From NCBI GenBank assembly GCA_021786215.1, contig JAJYNT010000274.1, forward strand, positions 1-5,869: DNA of 5,869 bases, written 5' to 3'. Numbering within the stretch: the stretch's first letter is position 1; each line of letters begins with the position of its first letter. The notes beneath the pieces were generated by a model that saw only the letters and a program-made list of their open reading frames with translations, did not search any database and was not told the origin of the DNA. Of this stretch, positions 1 through 5,845 are shown in pieces. The stretch is from Chloroflexota bacterium. GTDB lineage: Bacteria; Chloroflexota; UBA6077. Position numbers and translations under genes: made by a program.

Positions 1-2320
1 AAAGCAATCTCATGGGCGTGCACTCATTCACGGCGGCCTTAACCTCAAGTGAATGGTTACCCCTCGCCAAAGTTACCTCAGGCTCTTCGCTGGCTCCCGC
101 GATGCGATGGCCGTCTACGATCAGTTCGGCGCCCCTAGGTCCATCAAGCCTCAACCGATACCGCCCGTAGTCCGGAGCCACCAGCGTGCCCTCCCACAGA
201 GTGAAGAATGGGGGCTTGGGCAAGCCTGGAGTGCTCCACTCGGTGGCTGGATAAGGTAGCCGTTCCCACAACACCGGGCTTCCGGTGCCGTCGACATCCC
301 CGAAGTAGCTGGCGGTCACCCCCTCCAGAGCCTCAATTTGAGACCGCGGTACCATGGCGCTGTAGAGAACGATGTTATCCCCGTCCGGGGAGCGGTGCGC
401 CTCCACGTCCGCCTGAGGATACAGAGTGCGCAGCAGCGCCACGGACTGAGTCTGGTATGGCTGCAAGAATACGGCGACATTCTTGCTGTCTCCCAACGGA
501 AGCTGGGCCGTCGGGGAAAAGCTAGACAAGTTCTTCCGCCCGCTGAGAAACTCGATGGTGGGATGGTCGACGAAGGTTTCGTCGAGATAGACGTCATAAT
601 CCGGACCCAATCGTTTGACCTGGTTGCCGACAATTGTCTCGCCCGCCGAATAGGCGCTCCAGGAGGAGAAGTTGCCGGCCTGCTGGTCGAAGTAGCGATC
701 GTAGTTCGTCGCGGCCGCCCCCAGCAGAAGACCCACCACCGCCAGGGTCACAACTGGCATGGTCAGCTGGTGGGTATTCAGTCGCCCGACAGCAACATCC
801 AGTCGTAATGCTCCCAGATCGAACTCAGACAATCGCTCCCAAAGGCCCACCACTGGCAACGACGCCAAGATCGCCACCACGGTTACCTCGTCGATGGTAC
901 GCAGGCTTTGCGGCGCCTCGAAGGCCAGGGAAAAGACGCCGCCAGAAAGCATCACCAGCCACCAGATCAGGAGAAAGAAGTAATGCGAGTGCCTCACCTT
1001 TCGCAGGGCTATCAGCAAACCGATGGCAAAAAGGGCTCCCGTAACCTGGTCCAGCATTGGAGCTTTAGGAAGATTGTGGCGACCGTTGGAGTCACCCTGG
1101 TAGAGAAACATCCCCAGATGCTTGCGCAGGTTGTCGATTAGCGGAAGGTAGGAGTGATCGTGGATCACCTCTTTGAAGATAGTCACCTGGTCAGTTCGAG
1201 CGAAGAAATCTGCAGGATGGAGGTAGGCAAATTGAACTAACGGGCTGATGGTAATCAAAGTTGTCACACCAAGAACGACGAGGCCGACCAGTTGGCTCCG
1301 AAGGAACCGGCCACGCTCCGCCGCCAAGCGATGAATCAGAAACAGAATGAGCACCAATGGAACCAGTCGGGTCGTGTAATACATGTTGGCGCCCAAGCCC
1401 AACACGGTCCCCGCTAGGGCGAAACAGGTGAGACTTCCAACCCTGAGGCCACGCAGGAGGAGGAAAGCCGCTAGAGCGTCAAACGTCACCGACCAGATGG
1501 AGTTGAATGCGATCCGACTGAAATCCACGTGCCACGCCATAACCGCGAGCAAGAACGCCGAAACGATCGCGACGCGACGTCCGAGCAGCTCTCTAGCCAG
1601 CAGGTAGATGGCTACGATTCCGATCAGTCCACCGACCACCGCCGTCATTCGCAGCCCCAGCGCAGACGGTCCAAAGAGATGGACGAATGGGATCGCGAAG
1701 TACCAGAAGAGGGCCGGCTCCTGGGCCATGGCGGCCACGTACACCGGACGATACGACGGGTCGTTCATGATGTGGAGGATCTGCAAGCCGCTATAGGCCT
1801 CATCCCACCAAAGACCGAAGGGCAGCGAATCGATGCGAAAGAGACGAAAGGCGGCGCCGACCAGCAGGACGGCGCCCAGACCGGCCGCGTCGTTCAGGTT
1901 CCAACCCTTCAAGGACCACGATCTCGGTCGTCCAACTACCAGCCAGACGGTCAATGGTGCGCCTATCACGCTGGCAGCATACAGTAGCCACGCTACCGAC
2001 GGGTTGGCATTGGCGGCGAAGAGGCGGAGAGCCAGCAGGCTTGCAGCAACGACAAGGATCGCCGTCACGAAGACCGGCCGGGTAAGCCGCCAGGAGATCA
2101 GCCGCGAGCGGCCTCCAGGGTCCTGCAGCGGAGCAGCTACGGACGAGACATCGAGAAAACGAGCGCTCAGGGTCAGCGCAACGGCGTACAGCAACAGTCC
2201 ATCGAACAGATACTCGTGGCCGGCCACGAGCCCCTGTCCCCATACCGCGAGAACAACTGAAAGAACGCCGGCGGACAGAGCCTTGCCACCTGCGCTTCTA
2301 GGTAGCGCCGTAGCTTCCAT
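1..2320 (-). CDS. GT-C family (PMT/ArnT-like) membrane glycosyltransferase with C-terminal PA14-like domain, partial
   Basis: Read on the minus strand from ATG at 2320, the frame stays open to the left edge (773 codons, no stop seen), so the C-terminus is missing. Members of this family transfer a sugar from a polyprenyl-phosphate donor to a lipid or protein acceptor on the outer face of the membrane. Roughly 13-14 hydrophobic segments are visible, five of them before residue 170. The first outer loop holds the family hallmark WWDEAYS (residues 171-177), where the Asp-Glu pair is the expected catalytic/metal site. A second loop has QEPALFWY (E201), at the place where related enzymes carry a conserved acidic or HPP motif. 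EAPQSLR (468-474) precedes a late membrane segment. After the last segment (about 520-537) come about 150 soluble residues, then a beta-rich stretch from W709 (WEGTLVAPDYGRYRLRL, later IVDGHRIAG) resembling a PA14 domain. The start is the only in-frame ATG after a TGA, with GGGAGAG 6 nt upstream. Donor and acceptor cannot be told. Confidence 0.9.
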   Translation of the reverse strand, partial: MEATALPRSAGGKALSAGVLSVVLAVWGQGLVAGHEYLFDGLLLYAVALTLSARFLDVSSVAAPLQDPGGRSRLISWRLTRPVFVTAILVVAASLLALRLFAANANPSVAWLLYAASVIGAPLTVWLVVGRPRSWSLKGWNLNDAAGLGAVLLVGAAFRLFRIDSLPFGLWWDEAYSGLQILHIMNDPSYRPVYVAAMAQEPALFWYFAIPFVHLFGPSALGLRMTAVVGGLIGIVAIYLLARELLGRRVAIVSAFLLAVMAWHVDFSRIAFNSIWSVTFDALAAFLLLRGLRVGSLTCFALAGTVLGLGANMYYTTRLVPLVLILFLIHRLAAERGRFLRSQLVGLVVLGVTTLITISPLVQFAYLHPADFFARTDQVTIFKEVIHDHSYLPLIDNLRKHLGMFLYQGDSNGRHNLPKAPMLDQVTGALFAIGLLIALRKVRHSHYFFLLIWWLVMLSGGVFSLAFEAPQSLRTIDEVTVVAILASLPVVGLWERLSEFDLGALRLDVAVGRLNTHQLTMPVVTLAVVGLLLGAAATNYDRYFDQQAGNFSSWSAYSAGETIVGNQVKRLGPDYDVYLDETFVDHPTIEFLSGRKNLSSFSPTAQLPLGDSKNVAVFLQPYQTQSVALLRTLYPQADVEAHRSPDGDNIVLYSAMVPRSQIEALEGVTASYFGDVDGTGSPVLWERLPYPATEWSTPGLPKPPFFTLWEGTLVAPDYGRYRLRLDGPRGAELIVDGHRIAGASEEPEVTLARGNHSLEVKAAVNECTPMRLL

Positions 2321-2326
2321 TCGGTG

Positions 2327-2333
2327 CTCTCCC
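2327..2333 (-). promoter_or_regulatory. Ribosome binding site of the glycosyltransferase
   Basis: GGGAGAG on the minus strand lies 6 nt before the ATG at 2320. An in-frame TGA ten codons upstream, with no ATG, GTG or TTG between, supports this start. A better match, AAGGAGG at 2352-2358, lies too far upstream to serve it. Confidence 0.6.
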
Positions 2334-2361
2334 GAGTCTCGAAGCTTTCATCCTCCTTAAA

Positions 2362-2388
2362 GTAATAGTTCTTGTGACGTGAGGTCAA
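2362..2388 (-). promoter_or_regulatory. Possible promoter for the glycosyltransferase gene
   Basis: On the minus strand TTGACC (2388-2383) is followed after 15 nt by TATTAC (2367-2362). The -35 matches well. The -10 matches only four of six positions and the spacing is short, so the call is tentative. Its -35 lies inside one arm of the 8-bp inverted repeat shared with the rightward promoter. Confidence 0.35.
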
Positions 2389-2413
2389 GAACGAAAATGC
2401 CCGCGTTGACCTC
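2381..2413. repeat. 8-bp inverted repeat spanning the two divergent -35 elements
   Basis: GAGGTCAA (2381-2388) and TTGACCTC (2406-2413) are perfect reverse complements separated by 17 bp. The right arm contains the -35 of the rightward promoter and the left arm the -35 of the possible leftward promoter. The symmetry could be a regulator operator or simply two similar -35 boxes facing apart. The 25-bp centre-to-centre distance does not match an exact number of 10.5-bp helical turns. Confidence 0.55.
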
Positions 2414-2435
2414 GGTCGGGCCGCTCCGCTATGAT
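2406..2435 (+). promoter_or_regulatory. Sigma70-type promoter of the small acidic protein gene
   Basis: TTGACC (2406-2411), an 18-bp spacer, then TATGAT (2430-2435). Transcription would start near 2442, giving a leader of about 60 nt before the ATG at 2505. The leader contains a small GC-rich stem (CCGGA 2473-2477 with TCCGG 2483-2487), too weak to call a terminator or riboswitch. Confidence 0.65.
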
Positions 2436-2504
2436 GCCGCTAGAACAACTTGGGAGTGAATAGCTGCCGGCCCCGGACAGGATCCGGCGCGCAAAGGGGG
2501 TACC

Positions 2505-2843
2505 ATGGAGGACATCCACTTCGACCGGATTTGCCGCACCACCCGTTCCGAGGCGTATCTCGTCAGCCAGGGCGAAGAGCCCATCGCGCGCGTCGATCTC
2601 CACTTCACCCACACCGTCGTCTACGGCGTGATAATCGTGGAGAAGGAACTGGAAGAGCAGGAGATAACGGAGTTGATCGGCAGGATCGACGACGATCTGG
2701 TCTGGACCGCCGATCTCCCGAGGGACGACTTCGTGGTCTCAGTGTACCAGGGACGCGAGCTGGGCATGTACAGCGACCCTGACCTTCAGGATGAGGAAGA
2801 AGAGGAGGAGGATGGGGACGTGGGCTCCGGCCACACCCACTGA
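2505..2843 (+). CDS. Small acidic protein of unknown function (112 aa)
   Basis: I do not recognise this family. The ATG at 2505 has a G-rich Shine-Dalgarno run (AAAGGGGG) 4 nt upstream and a good promoter before that, so the gene is probably real. No signal peptide or membrane segment is visible, so it is likely cytoplasmic. Residues 17-46 look like two or three beta strands (EAYLVSQGEEPIARV, then HTVVYGVIIVEKE), residues 48-62 like an amphipathic acidic helix (LEEQEITELIGRIDD), and 74-90 like a further strand or two (DDFVVSVYQGRELGMYS). The end is a highly acidic tail, DEEEEEEDGD (96-105), finishing GSGHTH. There are no obvious catalytic Cys or His clusters; the single Cys is at residue 10. 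The gene stands alone, divergent from the glycosyltransferase and convergent with the flippase-like gene 17 bp away. The compact strand-helix-strand core suggests a small binding or regulatory protein, but that is speculation. Confidence 0.8.
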   Translation: MEDIHFDRICRTTRSEAYLVSQGEEPIARVDLHFTHTVVYGVIIVEKELEEQEITELIGRIDDDLVWTADLPRDDFVVSVYQGRELGMYSDPDLQDEEEEEEDGDVGSGHTH

Positions 2844-2860
2844 AAACGGGGAAAGCGCCA

Positions 2861-3829
2861 CTAACGCGGCTCTGTCTCTATCTCCATCCGTTTGAGCAAG
2901 AGACCCATGGCGATCAGCCCCACGCTGACGCCAAACCAGAGGGTGCAGAGCCGGATCAAGAGGGTGGCAGCGACGGCCAGATCGGAGGCCAGCCCGACCG
3001 TGGACACGAGAAGGACGGTGATGCTCCCTTCGGCGGCACCCACACCCCCGGGCAACATGGAGACCGACCCGACCAGGGTGGCCAGCGCCAGAATAAAGGT
3101 CGCCTGCAGAAGCAGCAGAATGGAGGGCTGGACACCGAGGCCCCACAGCACGAGGAAGAAAGCCAAGCATTCCCCAAACCAGGACACGAAGCCAAGCGCC
3201 ACAGAGATGCCCAGGGTTCTCCACTTCAGCAAGAGGTGGATCGACTCATAGAAGGTGCGAATCCGGGGCAGATAGCCTTTGACCAGCGGCACCCGATCCA
3301 GCCCGGCAAGAACTCGCAGGGTCAGTCCTCTGGACTGAACCAGCGCCACGGCGGCCAGCCCCAGAAACAGTATCGCGGCCAGCACTTCCAGCCCCAACCT
3401 GAACGCGATGGCCCCGACAGATGCCAGCAACAGCATGGCCAGCCCGTCGCTCAGCCGCTCGGCGATGATGATGGGAGCAGAGTGGCTCACCGGCGTGCGA
3501 TACAGCTGCCGCAATAGGACGGATTTGAGCCATTCGCCCGCCTTTCCTGGGGTCATGGTCATGCCCAGTCCGCTGAAGAAAACCAGAACGCTCTCCACGG
3601 GTCGAGCCGGGCCGATCCCGAGCACCCTGAGGTAATACCCCCACTTCACCCACCGCAGGCAGTAGTTCAACAAGGTTAAACCCAGCACCAGGGGCAGCAG
3701 TTTCCAGTCGAAGCGACTCAACGCACCGAGCACCCTCGGTGCTTCGCCGTAGAGGGCCAGTCCAAAGAAGACGGCCATCCCCAATAGAAGGCCGATCATC
3801 ACATTACGCCGCAGCTTCTTCACATTCAT
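2861..3829 (-). CDS. Lysylphosphatidylglycerol synthase TM / YbhN flippase-like integral membrane protein
   Basis: This 322-residue polytopic protein has the hallmarks of the LPG_synthase_TM family (UPF0104, the membrane half of MprF): LNYCLRWVKWGYYL (54-67), TPGKAGEWLK (93-102), AERLSDG (123-129) and MLPGGVGAAEGS (258-269), with a final membrane stretch after LIRLCTLWFG (291-300). Length is typical for the stand-alone membrane domain. The soluble aminoacyl-transferase domain of full MprF is absent, so it should not make lysyl-phosphatidylglycerol itself. Such stand-alone proteins are usually assigned to lipid or lipid-linked-sugar translocation or to modifying envelope lipids. The start at 3829 (MNVKKLRRN, a positive cytoplasmic N-terminus) follows AGGGGA by 8 nt. 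The gene has a weak promoter of its own in the 3830-3984 region. The neighbouring GT-C enzyme makes a role in envelope glycan or glycolipid assembly plausible, but the two genes are not co-transcribed and the substrate is unknown. Confidence 0.9.
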   Translation of the reverse strand: MNVKKLRRNVMIGLLLGMAVFFGLALYGEAPRVLGALSRFDWKLLPLVLGLTLLNYCLRWVKWGYYLRVLGIGPARPVESVLVFFSGLGMTMTPGKAGEWLKSVLLRQLYRTPVSHSAPIIIAERLSDGLAMLLLASVGAIAFRLGLEVLAAILFLGLAAVALVQSRGLTLRVLAGLDRVPLVKGYLPRIRTFYESIHLLLKWRTLGISVALGFVSWFGECLAFFLVLWGLGVQPSILLLLQATFILALATLVGSVSMLPGGVGAAEGSITVLLVSTVGLASDLAVAATLLIRLCTLWFGVSVGLIAMGLLLKRMEIETEPR

Positions 3830-3851
3830 AGCAGCAATCCCCTAGTACAGA

Positions 3852-3860
3852 ACTATAGCA
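3852..3860 (-). promoter_or_regulatory. Candidate extended -10 promoter of the flippase-like gene
   Basis: On the minus strand TGC (3860-3858) directly precedes TATAGT (3857-3852), an extended -10 motif. No good -35 lies 16-18 bp upstream. Transcription would begin near 3845, giving a leader of about 16 nt that still contains the AGGGGA ribosome site (3843-3838). Confidence 0.4.
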
Positions 3861-3898
3861 GAGCCTTACCGTCTTAGCCCTGTCAGCTTCATCGTCCG

Positions 3899-3926
3899 TT
3901 GACTTTCGTTAAAGAAGTGCTATGAT
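3899..3926 (+). promoter_or_regulatory. Strong sigma70-type promoter of the peptide-binding lipoprotein gene
   Basis: TTGACT (3899-3904), a 16-bp spacer, then TATGAT (3921-3926) preceded by TGC, making an extended -10. Five of six positions match consensus in each box. Transcription should start near 3933 and give a leader of about 50 nt. Because an in-frame ATG (3922) lies inside the -10 box, it cannot be on this transcript, which rules out the longest reading of the downstream frame. Confidence 0.75.
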
Positions 3927-3970
3927 GGCCCGGTTGGTCCCCCGGATATCATCCCCACCACATTCTCGAG

Positions 3971-3980
3971 AAAAGGAGAG
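3971..3980 (+). promoter_or_regulatory. Ribosome binding site that sets a GTG start
   Basis: AAAAGGAGAG, with AGGAGA at 3974-3979, lies 5 nt before GTG 3985. The next codons give a classic lipoprotein signal peptide, so this site and not the ATG at 3922 defines the start. Confidence 0.85.
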
Positions 3981-3984
3981 AAAA

Positions 3985-5775
3985 GTGTCTAGGCTTGCGA
4001 GACTAGCTGCTCCTTTGGTCATGCTACTTTCCATCGGTCTTGTAACCGCGGCATGCCAATCGCAGCCCAGCGCGACACCTACTACGGCACCAGCGGCTCA
4101 GGCCACCAAGGCACCCGCGGCAGCGGCTCCCGCGGCCCCTGCTAGCACCGCGGCGCCGGCCGCGGCGGCATCCACCTCAGAGATGGATGCGAACCAGACG
4201 TTCCGCATCAACATCGACGGCGAGCCGCCTACCCTCGACCCCGACCTGGCATCCTGGGATGCGTCCATCGCCGTTATCCAGAATATCTGGGTTGGACTGT
4301 TGAAGTTCGACAAGGACCTCAATCTGGTCCCAGCGGTGGCGAAGGAAGTCCCAACCGTGGCTAACGGGGGCATCTCCGCGGACGGAAAGACCTACACCTT
4401 CCATCTGCGCAACGACGTCAAGTATAGCGACGGGAACCCGGTCACTGCCAAGGACTTCGTGTACTCCCTCAAGCGGACACTCGACCCGGCCCTGGCAACC
4501 GAGTACGCCTCCTTCTATTACAACGTCGTGGGCGCCGAGGAGTACAACACCTCCAAGGAGAAGGATCCCACCAAGCTCCAGGCCCTGCGCGACGCGGTCG
4601 GCATAAAGGCGTTGGACGGCTACACCCTTCAGGTCAAGTTGAAGGAGCCAGAGGCCAGCTTCAACGACCTGGCCGCCATGTGGCCGATGTATCCCATTGA
4701 GGAGAACATCGTCAAGGCCAACAGCACGCCCGACAAGCCCGACAAGTGGACCGAGGATCCCAAGACCTGCATCGGCGACGGCCCCTTCAAGCTGGCCGAG
4801 TGGGTACATCAGGATCACATCACCCTCGTGGCCAACGACAACTACTTTGGCGGCAAGCCGAAGCTGCAGAAGATCGTCATGACCATGGTCACCGACGCGC
4901 AGGCTGAGTACGCGGCGTTCTTGAACGGCGAGCGCGAAATCGGCAAGGTGCCGAACGCGTTGATCGCGCAGGTTCAGAAGGACCCCACACTCAGCAAGGA
5001 GCTCGTCAGATCCCCCAAGCTTTCCACCATGGCCGTCCAGTTCAACAACAAGGTCAAGCCGTTCGACAACGTGGACGTGCGGCACGCCTTCTCCGTGGCC
5101 ATCGACCGCGACGCCCTCATCAAGGACGTCCGCCAGGGCGTCGGCAAGCCGGCCTACAGCTGGATCCCGCCCGGAATGCCCGGCTACCAGGCTGATCTGG
5201 GCATGGAGTATAAGTTCGACCCCGCCAAAGCGAAGAAGTATCTGGCCGATGCCGGATACCCGGATGGCAAGGGTCTGCCGCAGATCACCTTCCAGTACGC
5301 CAACACGCGCACCAACCCGGTCATCGCGCAGTTCCTGCAGCAGCAGTGGAAGGACAACCTGGGGGTCAACGTGAAGCTGGAGCCCATGGAGCCCAAGGCC
5401 TTCAGCCAGGCCGTGAACAAGGGGCAGTACATGATGGGCTTTTACGGCTGGATCGCCGACTATCCCGATCCCGACGACTGGCTGCCGCAGCTGTTCGGCA
5501 CCGGAGCGGGCAACAACCACTCCTACTACAGCAACCCCAAGCTGGACGCGCTGATGAAGCAGGCGATGGCGGAGCCCGACCAGAAGAAGCGCATGGACAT
5601 GTGGGCACAGGCGCAGAAGATGATCGTGGACGATGCGCCGATCGCATTCCTGTTCTTCGACGAGAACTTCCTGCTGGTGAAGCCATACGTGAAGGGCATC
5701 TACTTCACCGGCATGGACGGGACCGCCTTCCCGGGTCACTACTCGACCGACCAGATCTGGATAGCCAAACACTAG
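3985..5775 (+). CDS. Peptide ABC transporter substrate-binding lipoprotein (SBP family 5, OppA/DppA-like)
   Basis: The 596-residue product binds a peptide (or similar solute) outside the membrane and delivers it to an ABC permease. Starting at GTG 3985, it opens with SRLARLAAP, a hydrophobic core and the lipobox VTAAC, so Cys24 should be lipidated and anchor the protein. Residues 25-65 are a low-complexity Ala/Pro/Thr/Ser linker. The mature SBP_bac_5 domain follows: INIDGEPPTLDP near the start, HLRNDVKYSDGNPVTAKDFV (140-159), GDGPFKLAEW (264-273), VRHAFSVAIDRDALI (365-379), WIADYPDPDDW (489-499) and NNHSYYSNPKLDAL (510-523). All are regular features of OppA-type binders; length is near 540 once signal and linker are removed. 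Codon use is strongly biased to C- and G-ending codons, fitting high expression. The gene has its own promoter and terminator; no permease or ATPase gene is in the window. Peptide uptake is the family default; other ligands (nickel, oligosaccharides) occur in this family and cannot be excluded. Confidence 0.95.
   Translation: MSRLARLAAPLVMLLSIGLVTAACQSQPSATPTTAPAAQATKAPAAAAPAAPASTAAPAAAASTSEMDANQTFRINIDGEPPTLDPDLASWDASIAVIQNIWVGLLKFDKDLNLVPAVAKEVPTVANGGISADGKTYTFHLRNDVKYSDGNPVTAKDFVYSLKRTLDPALATEYASFYYNVVGAEEYNTSKEKDPTKLQALRDAVGIKALDGYTLQVKLKEPEASFNDLAAMWPMYPIEENIVKANSTPDKPDKWTEDPKTCIGDGPFKLAEWVHQDHITLVANDNYFGGKPKLQKIVMTMVTDAQAEYAAFLNGEREIGKVPNALIAQVQKDPTLSKELVRSPKLSTMAVQFNNKVKPFDNVDVRHAFSVAIDRDALIKDVRQGVGKPAYSWIPPGMPGYQADLGMEYKFDPAKAKKYLADAGYPDGKGLPQITFQYANTRTNPVIAQFLQQQWKDNLGVNVKLEPMEPKAFSQAVNKGQYMMGFYGWIADYPDPDDWLPQLFGTGAGNNHSYYSNPKLDALMKQAMAEPDQKKRMDMWAQAQKMIVDDAPIAFLFFDENFLLVKPYVKGIYFTGMDGTAFPGHYSTDQIWIAKH
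4057..4179 (+). other. Ala/Pro/Thr-rich linker coding segment
   Basis: The 41 codons after Cys24 of the lipoprotein encode almost only Ala, Pro, Thr, Ser and Gln (for example PAAAAPAAPASTAAP). This is a flexible tether holding the binding domain away from the membrane, as often seen in lipoproteins of Gram-positive-like or monoderm envelopes. The DNA is GC-rich and internally repetitive (gcggc/gcacc units), so its length may vary between relatives. Confidence 0.8.
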
Positions 5776-5795
5776 CCATTTCAGCGGTCCTCTCA

Positions 5796-5829
5796 GGGGC
5801 CGGCCTACCGGCCGGCCCCCTTGGTTTTG
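5796..5829 (+). terminator. Rho-independent terminator after the lipoprotein gene
   Basis: A perfect 10-bp, all-GC stem (GGGGCCGGCC 5796-5805 with GGCCGGCCCC 5810-5819) closes a TACC loop and is followed by CTTGGTTTTG. It begins 20 nt after the TAG stop. The T tract is interrupted by GG, so some read-through into a downstream transporter gene is possible. Confidence 0.85.
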
Positions 5830-5845
5830 TCCAAGAAACCACGGA

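Noticed and set aside
338..808. A 156-codon plus-strand frame
   Set aside because: It lies wholly inside the glycosyltransferase gene on the other strand, has no ribosome site, and its translation has no recognisable domain, whereas the minus-strand frame gives continuous family-like protein.
1..2320. Possible frameshift or pseudogene in the glycosyltransferase, because no complete frame closes in the window
   Set aside because: Codon-by-codon reading from 2320 to 2 gives one frame without a stop and with sensible membrane and soluble segments throughout; it is cut only by the window edge.
1833..2360. A 175-codon plus-strand frame and a 147-codon minus-strand frame (1800-2243) over the same stretch
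   Set aside because: Both are Arg/Ser/Pro-rich shadows of the glycosyltransferase N-terminal membrane region, without Shine-Dalgarno sites or motifs.
2817..2842. GTGGG ... CCCAC at the end of the acidic protein gene as a terminator
   Set aside because: Only five pairs with an eleven-base loop, inside the coding region, and no T tract follows.
3246..3653. A 135-codon minus-strand frame inside the flippase-like gene
   Set aside because: It is an alternate frame of a gene whose own frame carries all LPG_synthase_TM motifs; the composition (Gly/Arg/Ala) is that of frame-shifted GC-rich DNA.
4177..5772. A 531-codon open frame on the minus strand opposite the lipoprotein gene
   Set aside because: It is codon-aligned with the real gene, and its openness follows from the near absence of TTA, CTA and TCA codons in a strongly GC3-biased sense strand. 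The product is a Val/Leu/His/Gly-rich sequence with no family motifs.
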